Assembly (NCBI GenBank): GCA_948471095.1
Contig: CAOKRG010000005.1
Location: forward strand, 1 to 64,000
DNA: 64,000 bases
DNA from: an uncultured Oscillospiraceae bacterium
GTDB taxonomy: Bacteria > Bacillota > Clostridia > Oscillospirales > Acutalibacteraceae
Direction: 5' to 3'
The translations under genes and the position numbers were made by a program. Each line of letters opens with the position of its first letter. Position 1 is the first letter of the stretch. Below the pieces are notes generated by a model. It was not told where the DNA came from, made no database searches, and saw only the letters and a list, made by a program, of their open reading frames with translations. Positions 51,752 through 60,421 of the stretch are shown one piece after another.

Positions 51752-51781
51752 AAAGCGGCGTTCTTCCGCCGCTTCTTTTTT
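51752..51781 (+). terminator. orphan plus-strand terminator
   Basis: Stem AAGCGGCG with CGCCGCTT, then six T, on the plus strand. The nearest plus-strand gene upstream ends at 50017, so what it terminates is unclear. Confidence 0.45.
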
Positions 51782-51913
51782 CTTTCCTGAATCTTTCAGC
51801 GGAACTCCTTTTTTTCTTCACATCGTTTTCACATTGCGGGGGGATAATACAGACACAACAAAAGAACAGCGCAACGTGAAACAGAAACCAAAAACTTGAA
51901 AGGAGCTGCTTTT

Positions 51914-53440
51914 ATGTGTCGCGAAAACGATAACTTGACCAATTCTTCCAACGCTTCCACCAGTTCCACCAACGGGCAGGCTCCCGCCGGCAGCCAGCCC
52001 GCCAGCCAGCAGGCCGGCGCGTCCCCATACAGCGGGTACGCTCAGCCTTCCCAGGGCGCCTCTCCGGCCCCCTATTCCAACTACCAGCAAGGCTACCCGG
52101 CCTCTCAGCCGGTGCAGCAGACCAGCTACAGCTGGGGCCCCCAGCCTCCTTATTATGCCCAGCCCCAGCCGCCCAAGCCCAAAAAGAAGCGCAGCCCCGG
52201 CAAAACCGCCGCCAAGGCCGTTGCCGCCGTGCTGGCCTGCGCGGTGGTGTCCATGGGCTCGGTGGGCGCGTTCGCGGCCATGATTCAAAGCGGCGTGGTG
52301 GACGTGCGGAGCCCGGAGGGGGCGGAAAAAACCGCCGCCTTCACCCTTTATAAAAAGGACGAGTCCAGTGTAGCTACGCCTACCTCCACCCGGGAGGGCA
52401 TGAGCACCCAGGAGGTGGCCCAGAAGCTGATTCCCTCGGTGGTGTGCGTGCAGAACTACCAGGTGGTGCAGCAGTCCATGGACGACCTGTTCGGCGGCTT
52501 CGGCTACTTCTTCGGGGGCCAGGGCGGACAGGGAGGCCAGGGGCAGCAGGGCGGCGAGCTCTCTCCCGCCGGGGAGGGCTCCGGCATCGTCATCTCCAAG
52601 GACGGCTATATCGTCACCAACCAGCACGTGATCAGCGGAGCCTCCAACATTAAGGTGGTAACCTCCGACGGGGCCACCTACGAGGCGGAGCTCATCGGCG
52701 AGGACACCCAGACGGACCTGGCCGTGATCAAGATCAACGCGGAAACCGAGCTGGTGCCCGCCGAGTTCGGCGACTCGGAGGACCTGCAGGTCACCGACCA
52801 GGTACTGGCCATCGGCAACCCGGGAGGCCTGCAGTTTAACTCCAGCGTCACCATCGGCTATGTGTCGGCCCTAAACCGGCCCGTCACCAATGGCGAGACC
52901 GGCTTTGTGGTCAACTGCATCCAGACCGACGCGGCCATCAACCCCGGCAACTCCGGCGGCGCTTTGGTCAACTCCGACGGCCTGGTGGTGGGCATCAACT
53001 CCTCCAAGATCGCCAAGACCGACTACGAGGGCATGGGCTTCGCCATCCCCTCCAGCGTGGCCCAGCCCATCGTCTCCGACCTGATCGAGCACGGCTACGT
53101 CACCAGCCGGCCCATGCTGGGCATTATGGGCGGCTATGTTGACCGCACCTTGTCCAGCTTCTACCGGGGCCTGCCCCAGGGCTACTATGTGGCCGAGGTA
53201 ACCTCCGATGAGGCAAAGGCTTCCGGCCTGCAGCAGTATGACACTATCACCGCCATTGACGATGTGCAGGTTACCTCCGAAAACACCATCGCCTCCTATA
53301 TCGCCAACAAAAAGCCCGGCGATAAAGTGACCCTGACCGTGGACCGTCCCCTAGCGGGGCAGACCGGGTTAAAGATCGAGCTGGTCCTCTCCGCCAACAC
53401 GGGCATGTCCCGGACCCAGCCGGAGGCGGAAGCCTCCTGA
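51914..53440 (+). CDS. htrA: HtrA/DegP-type serine protease
   Basis: Membrane-anchored quality-control protease, 508 residues. A 95-residue Gln/Ser/Pro/Tyr-rich cytosolic N-terminus is followed by a transmembrane helix (about 99-124), the trypsin-like domain with His238, Asp268 and Ser347 (TNQHVI, TDLAV, GNSGGA), and one PDZ domain. A glycine/glutamine-rich insert lies at 201-214. The ATG at 51914 follows AAAGGAG. Monocistronic. Confidence 0.95.
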   Translation: MCRENDNLTNSSNASTSSTNGQAPAGSQPASQQAGASPYSGYAQPSQGASPAPYSNYQQGYPASQPVQQTSYSWGPQPPYYAQPQPPKPKKKRSPGKTAAKAVAAVLACAVVSMGSVGAFAAMIQSGVVDVRSPEGAEKTAAFTLYKKDESSVATPTSTREGMSTQEVAQKLIPSVVCVQNYQVVQQSMDDLFGGFGYFFGGQGGQGGQGQQGGELSPAGEGSGIVISKDGYIVTNQHVISGASNIKVVTSDGATYEAELIGEDTQTDLAVIKINAETELVPAEFGDSEDLQVTDQVLAIGNPGGLQFNSSVTIGYVSALNRPVTNGETGFVVNCIQTDAAINPGNSGGALVNSDGLVVGINSSKIAKTDYEGMGFAIPSSVAQPIVSDLIEHGYVTSRPMLGIMGGYVDRTLSSFYRGLPQGYYVAEVTSDEAKASGLQQYDTITAIDDVQVTSENTIASYIANKKPGDKVTLTVDRPLAGQTGLKIELVLSANTGMSRTQPEAEAS

Positions 53441-53528
53441 CGGCAAAACGATAATCCCCGCTCCGGGGTTTCTATAGATTCTCTTGCTTAGAGTACAAGT
53501 TTTCTTTTTCATAATCTCCTTTTTCAAA

Positions 53529-53569
53529 GGGAAGGCCCAGGGCGTATGCTCTGGGCTTTCCCCGTTTTT
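53529..53569 (+). terminator. terminator downstream of htrA
   Basis: Stem GGGAAGGCCCAG with CTGGGCTTTCCC followed by CGTTTTT. It lies 88 bp after htrA; a weaker hairpin (CCCCGCTCCGGGG) is nearer the gene. Confidence 0.8.
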
Positions 53570-53635
53570 GAAGGTTCAAAACCGTTCAACCGGCCGGTTT
53601 CCCCATTATACACCCGGCGGGCCAAAACTTCAAGC

Positions 53636-53664
53636 TTGATTTTCCCCCCTCCATCCCGTATAAT
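53636..53664 (+). promoter_or_regulatory. sigma-A promoter of trmB
   Basis: TTGATT (53636-53641), 17 bp, TATAAT (53659-53664), about 25 bp before the ribosome binding site of trmB. Confidence 0.8.
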
Positions 53665-53695
53665 TGGCTTGACTCTTTTTACAGGGAGGCTTTTT

Positions 53696-54349
53696 ATGCG
53701 TATGCGGAGAAAGGCCTGGGCCAAGCCGGAGCTGGCCCGGTGCCCCTACTATATCCCGGACCCCGCCGCTCTGCGGGGCGGCTGGAAGGACCGCTTCGCC
53801 CGCCCGGAGCAGCCGCTGTACCTGGACCTGGGCTGTGGCAAATGCGTCTTTTTGGCCGGGGCCGCGGCCCGGCGGCGGGACGTGAACTGGGTGGGCGTCG
53901 ACGTCAGCTATGACATTCTGGGCGTGGGGCGGCGGAACATTCAGGAGGCCTTTGGAGAAGAGGAGCCGGACAACGCGCTGCTGTGCTACTACAACATTGA
54001 GCGCCTGCCGGAGCTTTTCGCCCCCGGGGAGGCGGACCGGCTGTATATCAATTTCTGCAACCCCTGGCCCGCCGCCCGCTGCCACAAGCGCCGCCTGACC
54101 CACACCCGCCAGCTTTTGGCCTACAAGCCCCTGCTGGCCCCGGAGGGGGAGATCTGGTTTAAAACCGACAACGAGGACCTGTACCTGGCCACCAAGCGCT
54201 ACCTGGGCGAGGCGGGCTTCGCCATTTTTTACGACTGCAAGGACCTGCACGCCCAAGGGGACCCGGAGAACATCCTGACCGAACACGAGATCAAATTCTC
54301 CGCCCAGGGGATCAAGATCAAGGCTTTGCGGGCCAAAATCGCGGAATAG
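53696..54349 (+). CDS. trmB: tRNA (guanine-N7)-methyltransferase TrmB
   Basis: Makes m7G46 in the variable loop of tRNA. The 217-residue protein has the SAM motif YLDLGCGKCVFL, WVGVDVSYD, and the family block YINFCNPWPAARCHKRRLTHTR, followed by FKTDN. The N-terminus MRMRRKAWAKPEL is typical. ATG at 53696 with GGGAGGC upstream; the open frame extends 50 codons upstream through a terminator and is not used. Confidence 0.95.
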   Translation: MRMRRKAWAKPELARCPYYIPDPAALRGGWKDRFARPEQPLYLDLGCGKCVFLAGAAARRRDVNWVGVDVSYDILGVGRRNIQEAFGEEEPDNALLCYYNIERLPELFAPGEADRLYINFCNPWPAARCHKRRLTHTRQLLAYKPLLAPEGEIWFKTDNEDLYLATKRYLGEAGFAIFYDCKDLHAQGDPENILTEHEIKFSAQGIKIKALRAKIAE

Positions 54350-54354
54350 CGGAA

Positions 54355-54386
54355 GGACCGCCGTTTTACCACGGCGGTCCTTTTTT
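54355..54386 (+). terminator. terminator of trmB
   Basis: Stem GGACCGCCG with CGGCGGTCC followed by TTTTTT, five bases after the trmB stop. Confidence 0.92.
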
Positions 54387-54401
54387 AGGAAATATGGATA
54401 G

Positions 54402-54914
54402 TTATTTAAGCTGGACCTCATACTGCGTGCCGTCCGGGCCAACGCCGGTGGCCGCGCCCTCCTGCCGGCGCATCTCCTCATAGCTGCCGTACTGGCGGCA
54501 GCTCTCATCCAGCGAGAGCCCCAGCCACATGATATCGCCGTCCGGCGTGTTCAGCCAAACCTTCAGCATGTTGCTTTCCGGGAGGTATTCCACCCGCTCT
54601 GCCAGGAACTCCGTCTCATCCCCCATCCCGTTTTGCATGCGGACGAGGCATTTCTTTCCCTGGGTTTCGGGCAGCTGCTGGGGAGACCGCATAAAGGCGG
54701 TGACATGGGTGAAAACGCTGCCGCCCGGGGCCGCGCTGGCCCCCACCGCCGCCAGCACCGCCAGGGCCAAAATGGCGGCGGTTACCAGCAGGTTGCGGAC
54801 GGCCTTTCTGGGCCTGCGTTTTTGTTCGGTCATTCTGATTGCCTCCTTTACTGCGTCCGGGGGGGCGTTCAGCTTGGAACACGCGCGCTTATATACATCG
54901 GGATAAAATTCCAT
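54402..54914 (-). CDS. membrane-bound anti-sigma-like protein
   Basis: A 170-residue protein: an N-terminal cytosolic helix region, one transmembrane helix (about residues 41-61) and an extracytoplasmic C-terminal domain with no recognised family. It is placed as an anti-sigma factor because its ATG overlaps the stop of the ECF sigma gene (TAATG), a typical arrangement. The signal it senses is unknown. Confidence 0.65.
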   Translation of the reverse strand: MEFYPDVYKRACSKLNAPPDAVKEAIRMTEQKRRPRKAVRNLLVTAAILALAVLAAVGASAAPGGSVFTHVTAFMRSPQQLPETQGKKCLVRMQNGMGDETEFLAERVEYLPESNMLKVWLNTPDGDIMWLGLSLDESCRQYGSYEEMRRQEGAATGVGPDGTQYEVQLK

Positions 54915-55387
54915 TATGAGCCCTCCTCTAAAATCTCTTTCAGTTTTTGCCGGGCCCGCTGCAGCCGGGTGGATACGGTGGACTCTTTGAGCCCGCACAG
55001 CTGCGCCACCTCCCGGACCGCGTAGCCCTCGTAATAATACAGGTACAGGGGCGTCCGGTACTTCTGGGGCAGGTCCATCACCGCCTGGAACACGCCGCCC
55101 TCCTCGGGAGAGGCCTCTTCCAGCAGGGCGGCGCAGTCCTCCAGGGGCGCGGACCGGCGGAACCAGGCGGACCGCAGCAGCTTGCGGGACTGGTTCACCG
55201 CCACCCGGATGAGCCACCGGCGCACATGCTCCCGGCTCTCGAAGACCGTCTTTTCCTGGTAGAGCTTGAGCAGTACGTCCTGCAGCACGTCCTCGCTGTC
55301 GGCGGCGTTTTTGCAGGTGTGAAAGGCCACCCGGTAGACGGTCCCGGCGAACTCCTGGGCATATCCGGCAAACTCCTCGTCGCTCAT
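54914..55387 (-). CDS. ECF-type RNA polymerase sigma factor
   Basis: A 157-residue sigma-70 family protein with only regions 2 and 4: region 2 DSEDVLQDVLLKLYQE and RRWLIRVAVNQSRKLLRS, region 4 LPQKYRTPLYLYYYEGYAVREVAQL and ESTVSTRLQRARQKLKE. First gene of a pair with a putative anti-sigma. It may drive its own promoter, but no ECF-type consensus was picked out in the upstream 200 bp. Confidence 0.93.
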   Translation of the reverse strand: MSDEEFAGYAQEFAGTVYRVAFHTCKNAADSEDVLQDVLLKLYQEKTVFESREHVRRWLIRVAVNQSRKLLRSAWFRRSAPLEDCAALLEEASPEEGGVFQAVMDLPQKYRTPLYLYYYEGYAVREVAQLCGLKESTVSTRLQRARQKLKEILEEGS

Positions 55388-55594
55388 GGCTTTGCCCCCT
55401 TTCCTGCCAGCGTCTTGAAAAGCTTTTCACTTATAGTACCATTTAGGGCGGTTAAATATCTCAGAAGGGGAGAAATTTTTTCTGGCCCTGCGGCGCGTTG
55501 CCCCAGACCGGCCCCCCGCCGGGAGCGGCACTGCGCGGCCGCGCCGCCCGCAAATGGGCCGGGGGTGTCCAAAGCACGCAGTTTTTTATAGAGT

Positions 55595-55735
55595 AATACG
55601 GAGTGGCCTCCGGCGGCTTAGGGGCTCTGCCCCTAAGAACCCTGCCACTTTTGAAAAAGTGGACAAAACATTTACTGGCTCACTGACCATTCTAACTCCC
55701 TTTATCAACGCCTTTGGACACTCCCAACAAGCCCC
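55595..55735. repeat. B-type hairpin repeat
   Basis: GGCCTCCGGCGG, hairpin CTTAGGGGC-TCT-GCCCCTAAG, then CCACTTTTGAAAAAGTGG and ACAAAACATTTACTGGCTCACTG. Empty-loop form; nearly identical in reverse to 47200-47315. The gap between the sigma and isomerase genes holds nothing else apart from the promoter at 55743. Confidence 0.75.
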
Positions 55736-55742
55736 GGGGGGC

Positions 55743-55771
55743 TTGACAGAATTGTAGATTTCCTGTATGAT
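55743..55771 (+). promoter_or_regulatory. sigma-A promoter of the isomerase gene
   Basis: TTGACA (55743-55748), 17 bp, TATGAT (55766-55771). It starts right after the repeat. Confidence 0.85.
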
Positions 55772-55842
55772 ATATATGGAATAATATGGCAGTCTGCCAC
55801 CTTCCGCTTGGGCGGGCTGTCCAATTTAAGGAGGAATCCCCC

Positions 55843-56730
55843 ATGAATGTAAACATCGGCACCTACTCCTTCGGCGGAATCGCCAGCTACCTGGGCCTGG
55901 GCCCCAGCCTGAAGGAAAAGTTCGAGACCGCCAAGTCCCTGGGCTTCACCGGCGTGGAGCTGCTGCCCGTGGACCTGGACAACGACGTGGAAGACGTCAA
56001 AAAATGGGCCCAGGAGTGCGGCCTGGAGATCGTCTCCGTCCATGCCAAGCCCACCGAGGAGATCGTGAAGAAGATGGCCGCCTTGGGCGGCAAGGCCGTC
56101 ATCTGGGCCAGCACGGACTTCTGCAACAAGGAAGAGGCCATCGAGGTGGCCCACGAGCTGGACGCCATGGCGGAGATGGCCGAGCCCTATGGCATTAAGA
56201 TCGGCTACCACAACCACAGCAAGGAGTTCTACATGGACCAGGGCCTGCCCCTTTTGGAGCATGTGGCCAACAACTCCAGCAAGTGCTATTTCCAGCTGGA
56301 CTGCGGCTGGACCATGAACGCCGGTACTTACCCGCCCTCCTTCATCCGCCGGTATAAGAACCGCATTGTGGCCATCCACGTCAAGGAGAACGCCAAGGTC
56401 CAGGGTCCCGGGCCCCAGCCCCGGTCCGCCCACGCCGAAGGTACCCACGAGAGCCCCTTTGCCCATGTGAAGGAGATGAGCCTGGAGGAACGCCAGGCCA
56501 TGCTGGACCAGTATAACGCCCGCAACCAGAGCCCCGAGGGCAAGAAGAAGTTCGAGGTCCAGTGCAAGATCGGCGCGCCGGAGTCCAACATGGACTGGCA
56601 GGAGATCAAGAACGCCCTGGACGAGCAGGACTTCGAGGCCTTCTGGGTGGTGGAGCGCGAGGGCTTCTATGGGGACCACGACCAGTGCCTGCGGGAGGAC
56701 TGCGCCTGGATCAAGGAGAACATTCACTAA
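55843..56730 (+). CDS. sugar phosphate isomerase/epimerase (AP-endonuclease-2-type TIM barrel)
   Basis: A 295-residue TIM-barrel protein of the xylose-isomerase-like family. Metal-binding candidates are Glu in GVELLPVD, His in VSVHAKP, GYHNHSKEF, QLDCGW and AIHVKE, and Glu in WVVEREG. Related proteins act on inositol, hydroxypyruvate or sugars; the substrate here is unknown. Very regular codon use and a strong promoter suggest high expression. ATG at 55843 with AAGGAGG upstream. Monocistronic. Confidence 0.85.
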   Translation: MNVNIGTYSFGGIASYLGLGPSLKEKFETAKSLGFTGVELLPVDLDNDVEDVKKWAQECGLEIVSVHAKPTEEIVKKMAALGGKAVIWASTDFCNKEEAIEVAHELDAMAEMAEPYGIKIGYHNHSKEFYMDQGLPLLEHVANNSSKCYFQLDCGWTMNAGTYPPSFIRRYKNRIVAIHVKENAKVQGPGPQPRSAHAEGTHESPFAHVKEMSLEERQAMLDQYNARNQSPEGKKKFEVQCKIGAPESNMDWQEIKNALDEQDFEAFWVVEREGFYGDHDQCLREDCAWIKENIH

Positions 56731-56744
56731 AAAGCCAAGCAAAG

Positions 56745-57345
56745 CCAAAATGAAAGCGCGCAGCGGCAGTAAAAGTTCTTGAAGATTCTTAAGGAACTTC
56801 TTTCAAGAAGTTTCTTAAGCCGCCAGAGGCGACCTTGCCCTTAAAGGCGGCGCAGAACGAAACAAGCAGCGCGCCCGGCGTACTCATCCCCTATAGCCCT
56901 ATGTGCAGCGTAGTGCTGCGCCGCCAGCCCAGATAACGCATTTGAACGCAGTGAAAACAGTGGACTCCCTCCACTCAGCCAGCCATTTCCGCTTGTGGCC
57001 GGCTGGTAGGAAGGAGTCCACTGTTTTTCGCTTCGCTGATCGCGCTTTTGAACGCCGTGAAAACAGTGGGCTTCCTTCGCACAGCCAACCATTTCCACTT
57101 GTGGCTAACTGAGTAGAAAGGAGTCCACTGTTTTTCGCTTCGCTCAAAGGCATTACAAAGACTGGCGGCGCAGCTTTACGCTGCATCGCAAGCTTTTTGA
57201 GATGAACGGGCTTGTTGCGCTGCTTGGTTTGCTCTGCGCCGCCTTTAAGGGCAAGGTCGCGAGACGCTGTCTCGCGCTCTGCTTAAGGAACTTCTTGAAA
57301 GAAGTTCCTTAAGAATCTTCAAGAACTTTTACTGCGCCTTGGGGG
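56745..57345. repeat. long C-type repeat with D-type ends
   Basis: A 578-bp gap filled by nested inverted repeats. D-type hairpins with AAGGAACTTCTT lie at both ends. Inside, CCTTAAAGGCGGCGCAG and its inverse CTGCGCCGCCTTTAAGG form long-range arms. In the centre are two copies of a palindromic module with arms AACAGTGGACTCC and GGAGTCCACTGTT, the second slightly diverged (AACAGTGGGCTTCC). The 3' end runs to the rnmV stop. No gene. Confidence 0.7.
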
Positions 57346-57923
57346 TATAGCAACGCCAGCGCTTCTTCCCGGGTGTATAGGGCGTTCAGCGCCGCCAGCA
57401 GGCCGTTGGCCGAAAGCCGCTCCGGCAGGCCCAGCTCCTTCTGTACCATCCGCCGCCGGGCCGCGCTCTCCGGGCCCCCGCTCAGCCCCAAAGCGTATAG
57501 ATCCCCCTTGGTCAGCGGCTCTTTTTTTTCCGCCTCTCCCCCATCGTCTATGTCCGCCCCGGCCCGCCGCAGGCAGTCCTCCAGCACCGCCAGGCTCATG
57601 CCCTCCACACCCAGCTTGCCCTCTTTGGAGGGCTTTGCCTTCCGCCGCTCCTTGCCGGGTACGTCCGGGGTATAGGCGTGCTTCACCTGGCTGGGCGGCA
57701 GGCACTGGCTCAGGCGGCTGCGGATGAGAAACCCGGCCCCGTCGCTGTCCGTAAAGACCACGACCCCCCGCTCCGCCGCAAGCCTGCGGATCAACGCCAG
57801 TTTTTCCTGGTCGTGGAAGATTTGAAAGCCGCCCGTCTCCACGATAATCCCTTCCACCAGCCCGGAGAGTTTGGCCTTGTCCGCCCGGCCCTCCACCACG
57901 ATGGCCTCCCGAACCCGGATCAT
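57309..57923 (-). CDS. rnmV: ribonuclease M5
   Basis: Matures 5S rRNA in Firmicutes. The 204-residue protein has a Toprim domain: EAIVVEGRADK (catalytic Glu11) and VVFTDSDGAG (Asp pair), then the family region SQCLPPSQVKHAYTPDVPG. The ATG overlaps the stop of holA (ATGA). In Bacillus it lies with rsmA; here it follows holA. Confidence 0.95.
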   Translation of the reverse strand: MIRVREAIVVEGRADKAKLSGLVEGIIVETGGFQIFHDQEKLALIRRLAAERGVVVFTDSDGAGFLIRSRLSQCLPPSQVKHAYTPDVPGKERRKAKPSKEGKLGVEGMSLAVLEDCLRRAGADIDDGGEAEKKEPLTKGDLYALGLSGGPESAARRRMVQKELGLPERLSANGLLAALNALYTREEALALLYPQGAVKVLEDS

Positions 57924-58975
57924 CCTCTCGCCTCCTGCCCGGCCAGCAGCAGGCGGGCCACCAGGCTGTCCAGCACCAGCCGGGGCTCCAGCCGGGAGCC
58001 CTTTAGGGCTAGGTCCGCTTCCAGCAGCAGGTCCAGATACCGGCTCAGCAGGCTCATGGGGGTTCGGGCCACAGCCCGCATGGCCTTTTCCAGGCGGAAG
58101 CCCAGCCGCTTGTACTCCGGCGCGTATTCGGCGGGGGCCATGCAGGTCAGCCCGCTTTCCAGCGCGGCCTTTACCCGGAACAGGTCCAAAAAGGAGTTGG
58201 CCATGGCCGCCAAAATGGCCACCGGCTCCTCATTCTGATAAAAAAGCTGCTCCAGATGCTCATAGGCCTTTTCATAGTTCCCGGCCACCAGGGCGTTGGT
58301 CATCAAAAACACGGTGATCTCCGTGGTCTTGGGGGTCAGCTCCTCCACAGTCCGCACGGTTATTTCCCGCCCCCCCTGAGAGAGGGTGTAGGCGCACAGC
58401 TTCTCCACCTCTCCCAGTAGGGCGGTCAGGCCCGTGCCCACATACTCCACCAGCCGCCCGGCGGCGGGGGCGGCCAGCACGCAGCCCTGCTTCTCCGCCT
58501 CCCTGGCCAGGAAGCGCTTTAGCTCACCGGGCTCCCGAGCCTTAAACTCCACCACCTGGCCCCGCTTCTCGCAGCGCTCCGCCAGCCGCTTCCACTTGGG
58601 CGCTTTCCGGTCAAAGTCCAGGGTGGGATACCACAGCACCAGCGCCGTGGTATCGGGCAGGTCGTCCACCAAAGCGCACAGGCGGTCCAGCTCCTCCTGG
58701 GGCTTCTCCGCCGGATTCCAGTCCGCCGCGGCCACGCATTTCTGCTCCGCGAAAAAAGGCAGGGCCACCGCCGCATCCACAATGCGGACCGCCTCGGCCG
58801 AGCCGGGGAACTCGTTGCGGTTGAACTCTGGAAAACTCTCTCCCCCGGCCTTCTGAATGAGCTTTTTCGCAGCCCGCTTTAAAAGCAATTTTTCCTCGCC
58901 GTACAGCAGGTAGACCCCGGGCGGGGGCGTTCCGGCCAGGAGCTGCTTCAGTTCTTGTTCGGAGATGTTGGGCAT
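57920..58975 (-). CDS. holA: DNA polymerase III delta subunit HolA
   Basis: Clamp-loader subunit that opens the sliding clamp. The 351-residue protein has an AAA+-like start (GVYLLYGEEKLLLKRAAKKL), without functional Walker residues, and a helical collar domain (FLMTNALVAGNYEKAYEHLEQLF and EPVAILAAMANSFLDLFRVK). ATG at 58973-58975 with AAAGGAG upstream; the open frame beyond is repeat sequence. Coupled to rnmV by a 4-bp overlap. Confidence 0.93.
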   Translation of the reverse strand: MPNISEQELKQLLAGTPPPGVYLLYGEEKLLLKRAAKKLIQKAGGESFPEFNRNEFPGSAEAVRIVDAAVALPFFAEQKCVAAADWNPAEKPQEELDRLCALVDDLPDTTALVLWYPTLDFDRKAPKWKRLAERCEKRGQVVEFKAREPGELKRFLAREAEKQGCVLAAPAAGRLVEYVGTGLTALLGEVEKLCAYTLSQGGREITVRTVEELTPKTTEITVFLMTNALVAGNYEKAYEHLEQLFYQNEEPVAILAAMANSFLDLFRVKAALESGLTCMAPAEYAPEYKRLGFRLEKAMRAVARTPMSLLSRYLDLLLEADLALKGSRLEPRLVLDSLVARLLLAGQEARG

Positions 58976-59049
58976 GGCGGGAGGCTCCTTTCGGAGAGAA
59001 TTTGGGGAGGTTTGGAGAGAGCATGTCCAAACCCAGTGAGAAGCAAGCT

Positions 59050-59485
59050 TACTGAGCGCAACAGTAAAAGTTTTGTCCACTTTTTCAAAAGTGGCAGAGC
59101 ACGACTTCGCAAAGCGAAGTCGCCGACAGAGTCTCGCGACCTTGACCTTGCCCTTAAAAGGCGGCGCAGTAAAAAAGTTTAGCGCACCGCACCCCATCAT
59201 CACAAAAAGCCAAGCTTAGCGCCTCCTGGCTGCGCCGCCGCCCTAAAAAAGCGCATTTAAGCGAAGCGCCAAACAGCGGACTGTTCGATGCAGCTGCCCT
59301 CCTTACGGAACAGGCGGCTCATCCCACAAAAAGGCAGCTGGGGGGAAAACAGGCCACTGCTATTCGCTTCGCTCTAAGGCGTTACATAAAGGACGGCGGC
59401 GCAGCACAAATGCGCTATAGGGACTTGGGAGACGATTTGGCTTTCTGCTCTATCCGTTTTTACTGCGCCGCCTTAAGGGCAAGGT
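59050..59485. repeat. B hairpin and full-length C-type repeat
   Basis: Starts with GTCCACTTTTTCAAAAGTGG and a cassette hairpin CGACTTCGCAAAGCGAAGTCG. A full C-type unit follows: CCCTTAAAAGGCGGCGCAGTAAAAA at 59150 and the inverted TTTTTACTGCGCCGCCTTAAGGG at 59455 form arms 330 bp apart. Within are CTGCGCCGCCGCC, GGCGGCGCAG and GCTTCGCTCTAAGGCGTTA. This is the most complete C-type copy. No gene. Confidence 0.7.
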
Positions 59486-59487
59486 CA

Positions 59488-59784
59488 AGGTCGGGTCTCG
59501 CCTGTCGGCTCGGTCGGTTCGCAGCTTGTCTGCCACTGGCAGACGCTCACCCTCCGGCGGCTTAGGGGCTTATGACATTGGCTGCGCCAAGTCCCCCTAA
59601 GAACCCTACCAGGTGCCTGTCTCGTCTGCCGACTCGGGTGCTGTGTGCCGGGTACTTGGCTGCGCCAAGTACAGCACACGTTCAGCACCGACCGGAGCGG
59701 CAGCGTAGACCGGGTCAGAACGATTGCCACTGGCAATCTTCCCCGCCCCTTGACCGCGTACATTGGTCCCCCGTTAACGGGTTC
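59488..59784. repeat. A-type repeat with several cassettes
   Basis: Carries the GTCTGCCACTGGCAGAC cassette, the first scaffold hairpin with the TTGGCTGCGCCAA insert in its loop, and a large composite insert in the second hairpin that itself contains a palindrome (GTACTTGGCTGCGCCAAGTAC) and a cassette with GATTGCCACTGGCAATC. Ends GACCGCGTACATTGG just before iscU. Confidence 0.7.
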
Positions 59785-60216
59785 TTAGATCGAGCACCCG
59801 CATTCCTCGCACTCCGGGATCGCCCCGACGATGGGCTCCGGGTCTACGCCGATGCGCTTATAATAGTCGGAGACCGCCGCCTTGATGGCCTGCTCCGCCA
59901 GCACCGAGCAGTGGACCTTCACCGGCGGCAGGCCGTCCAGGGCCTCCATCACCGCCTTGTTGGTCAGCTTCAGGGCCTCGCTGATGGGCTTGCCCTTGAT
60001 CAGCTCCGTGGCCATGCTGCTGGTGGCGATGGCCGCGCCGCAGCCGAAGGTCATAAAGGAAACGTCCGTGATCACGTCCCCCTCCACCTTGATGTACATG
60101 CGCATAATGTCCCCGCACTTGGGGTTGCCAACCTCCCCCACGCCGCTGAAATCCTTCATTTCGCCCACATTGCGGGGGTTGGCAAAATGGTCCATCACTT
60201 TTTCACTGTATGCCAT
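59785..60216 (-). CDS. iscU: iron-sulfur cluster scaffold IscU/NifU
   Basis: Scaffold on which Fe-S clusters form. The 143-residue protein has the three ligand cysteines Cys34 (NPKCGD), Cys59 (TFGCGAA) and Cys103 (VHCSV). A short C-terminal tail CEECGCS adds three more cysteines, as in clostridial NifU-type scaffolds. Downstream of iscS with a small gene between them. Confidence 0.95.
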   Translation of the reverse strand: MAYSEKVMDHFANPRNVGEMKDFSGVGEVGNPKCGDIMRMYIKVEGDVITDVSFMTFGCGAAIATSSMATELIKGKPISEALKLTNKAVMEALDGLPPVKVHCSVLAEQAIKAAVSDYYKRIGVDPEPIVGAIPECEECGCSI

Positions 60217-60232
60217 AATAGGTCAATCCTTT

Positions 60233-60421
60233 CTACTTCATTTTACGAATGATCCCGCGGTATTTTTTCCAGTCCGCCAGTTCCGCTTTAAACTCCCGCC
60301 TGCCCTGCACCAGCAGATTGATCACAAAAGTGGGAACGCTGAGAAGCAGGGACAACCCCAGCACCCGGCGGAGCCTTCCAGCCAGGGCGGCGCGTTTTGG
60401 GTCTTTACATATAGGGGTCAT
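60233..60421 (-). CDS. small membrane protein between iscS and iscU
   Basis: A 62-residue protein with a basic N-terminus, one hydrophobic helix (about residues 20-38) and a charged C-terminal helix. No family recognised. It overlaps the iscS end by 17 bp and ends 16 bp before iscU, so it belongs to the operon. Weak ribosome binding site (GGGAAAGG). Confidence 0.6.
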   Translation of the reverse strand: MTPICKDPKRAALAGRLRRVLGLSLLLSVPTFVINLLVQGRREFKAELADWKKYRGIIRKMK

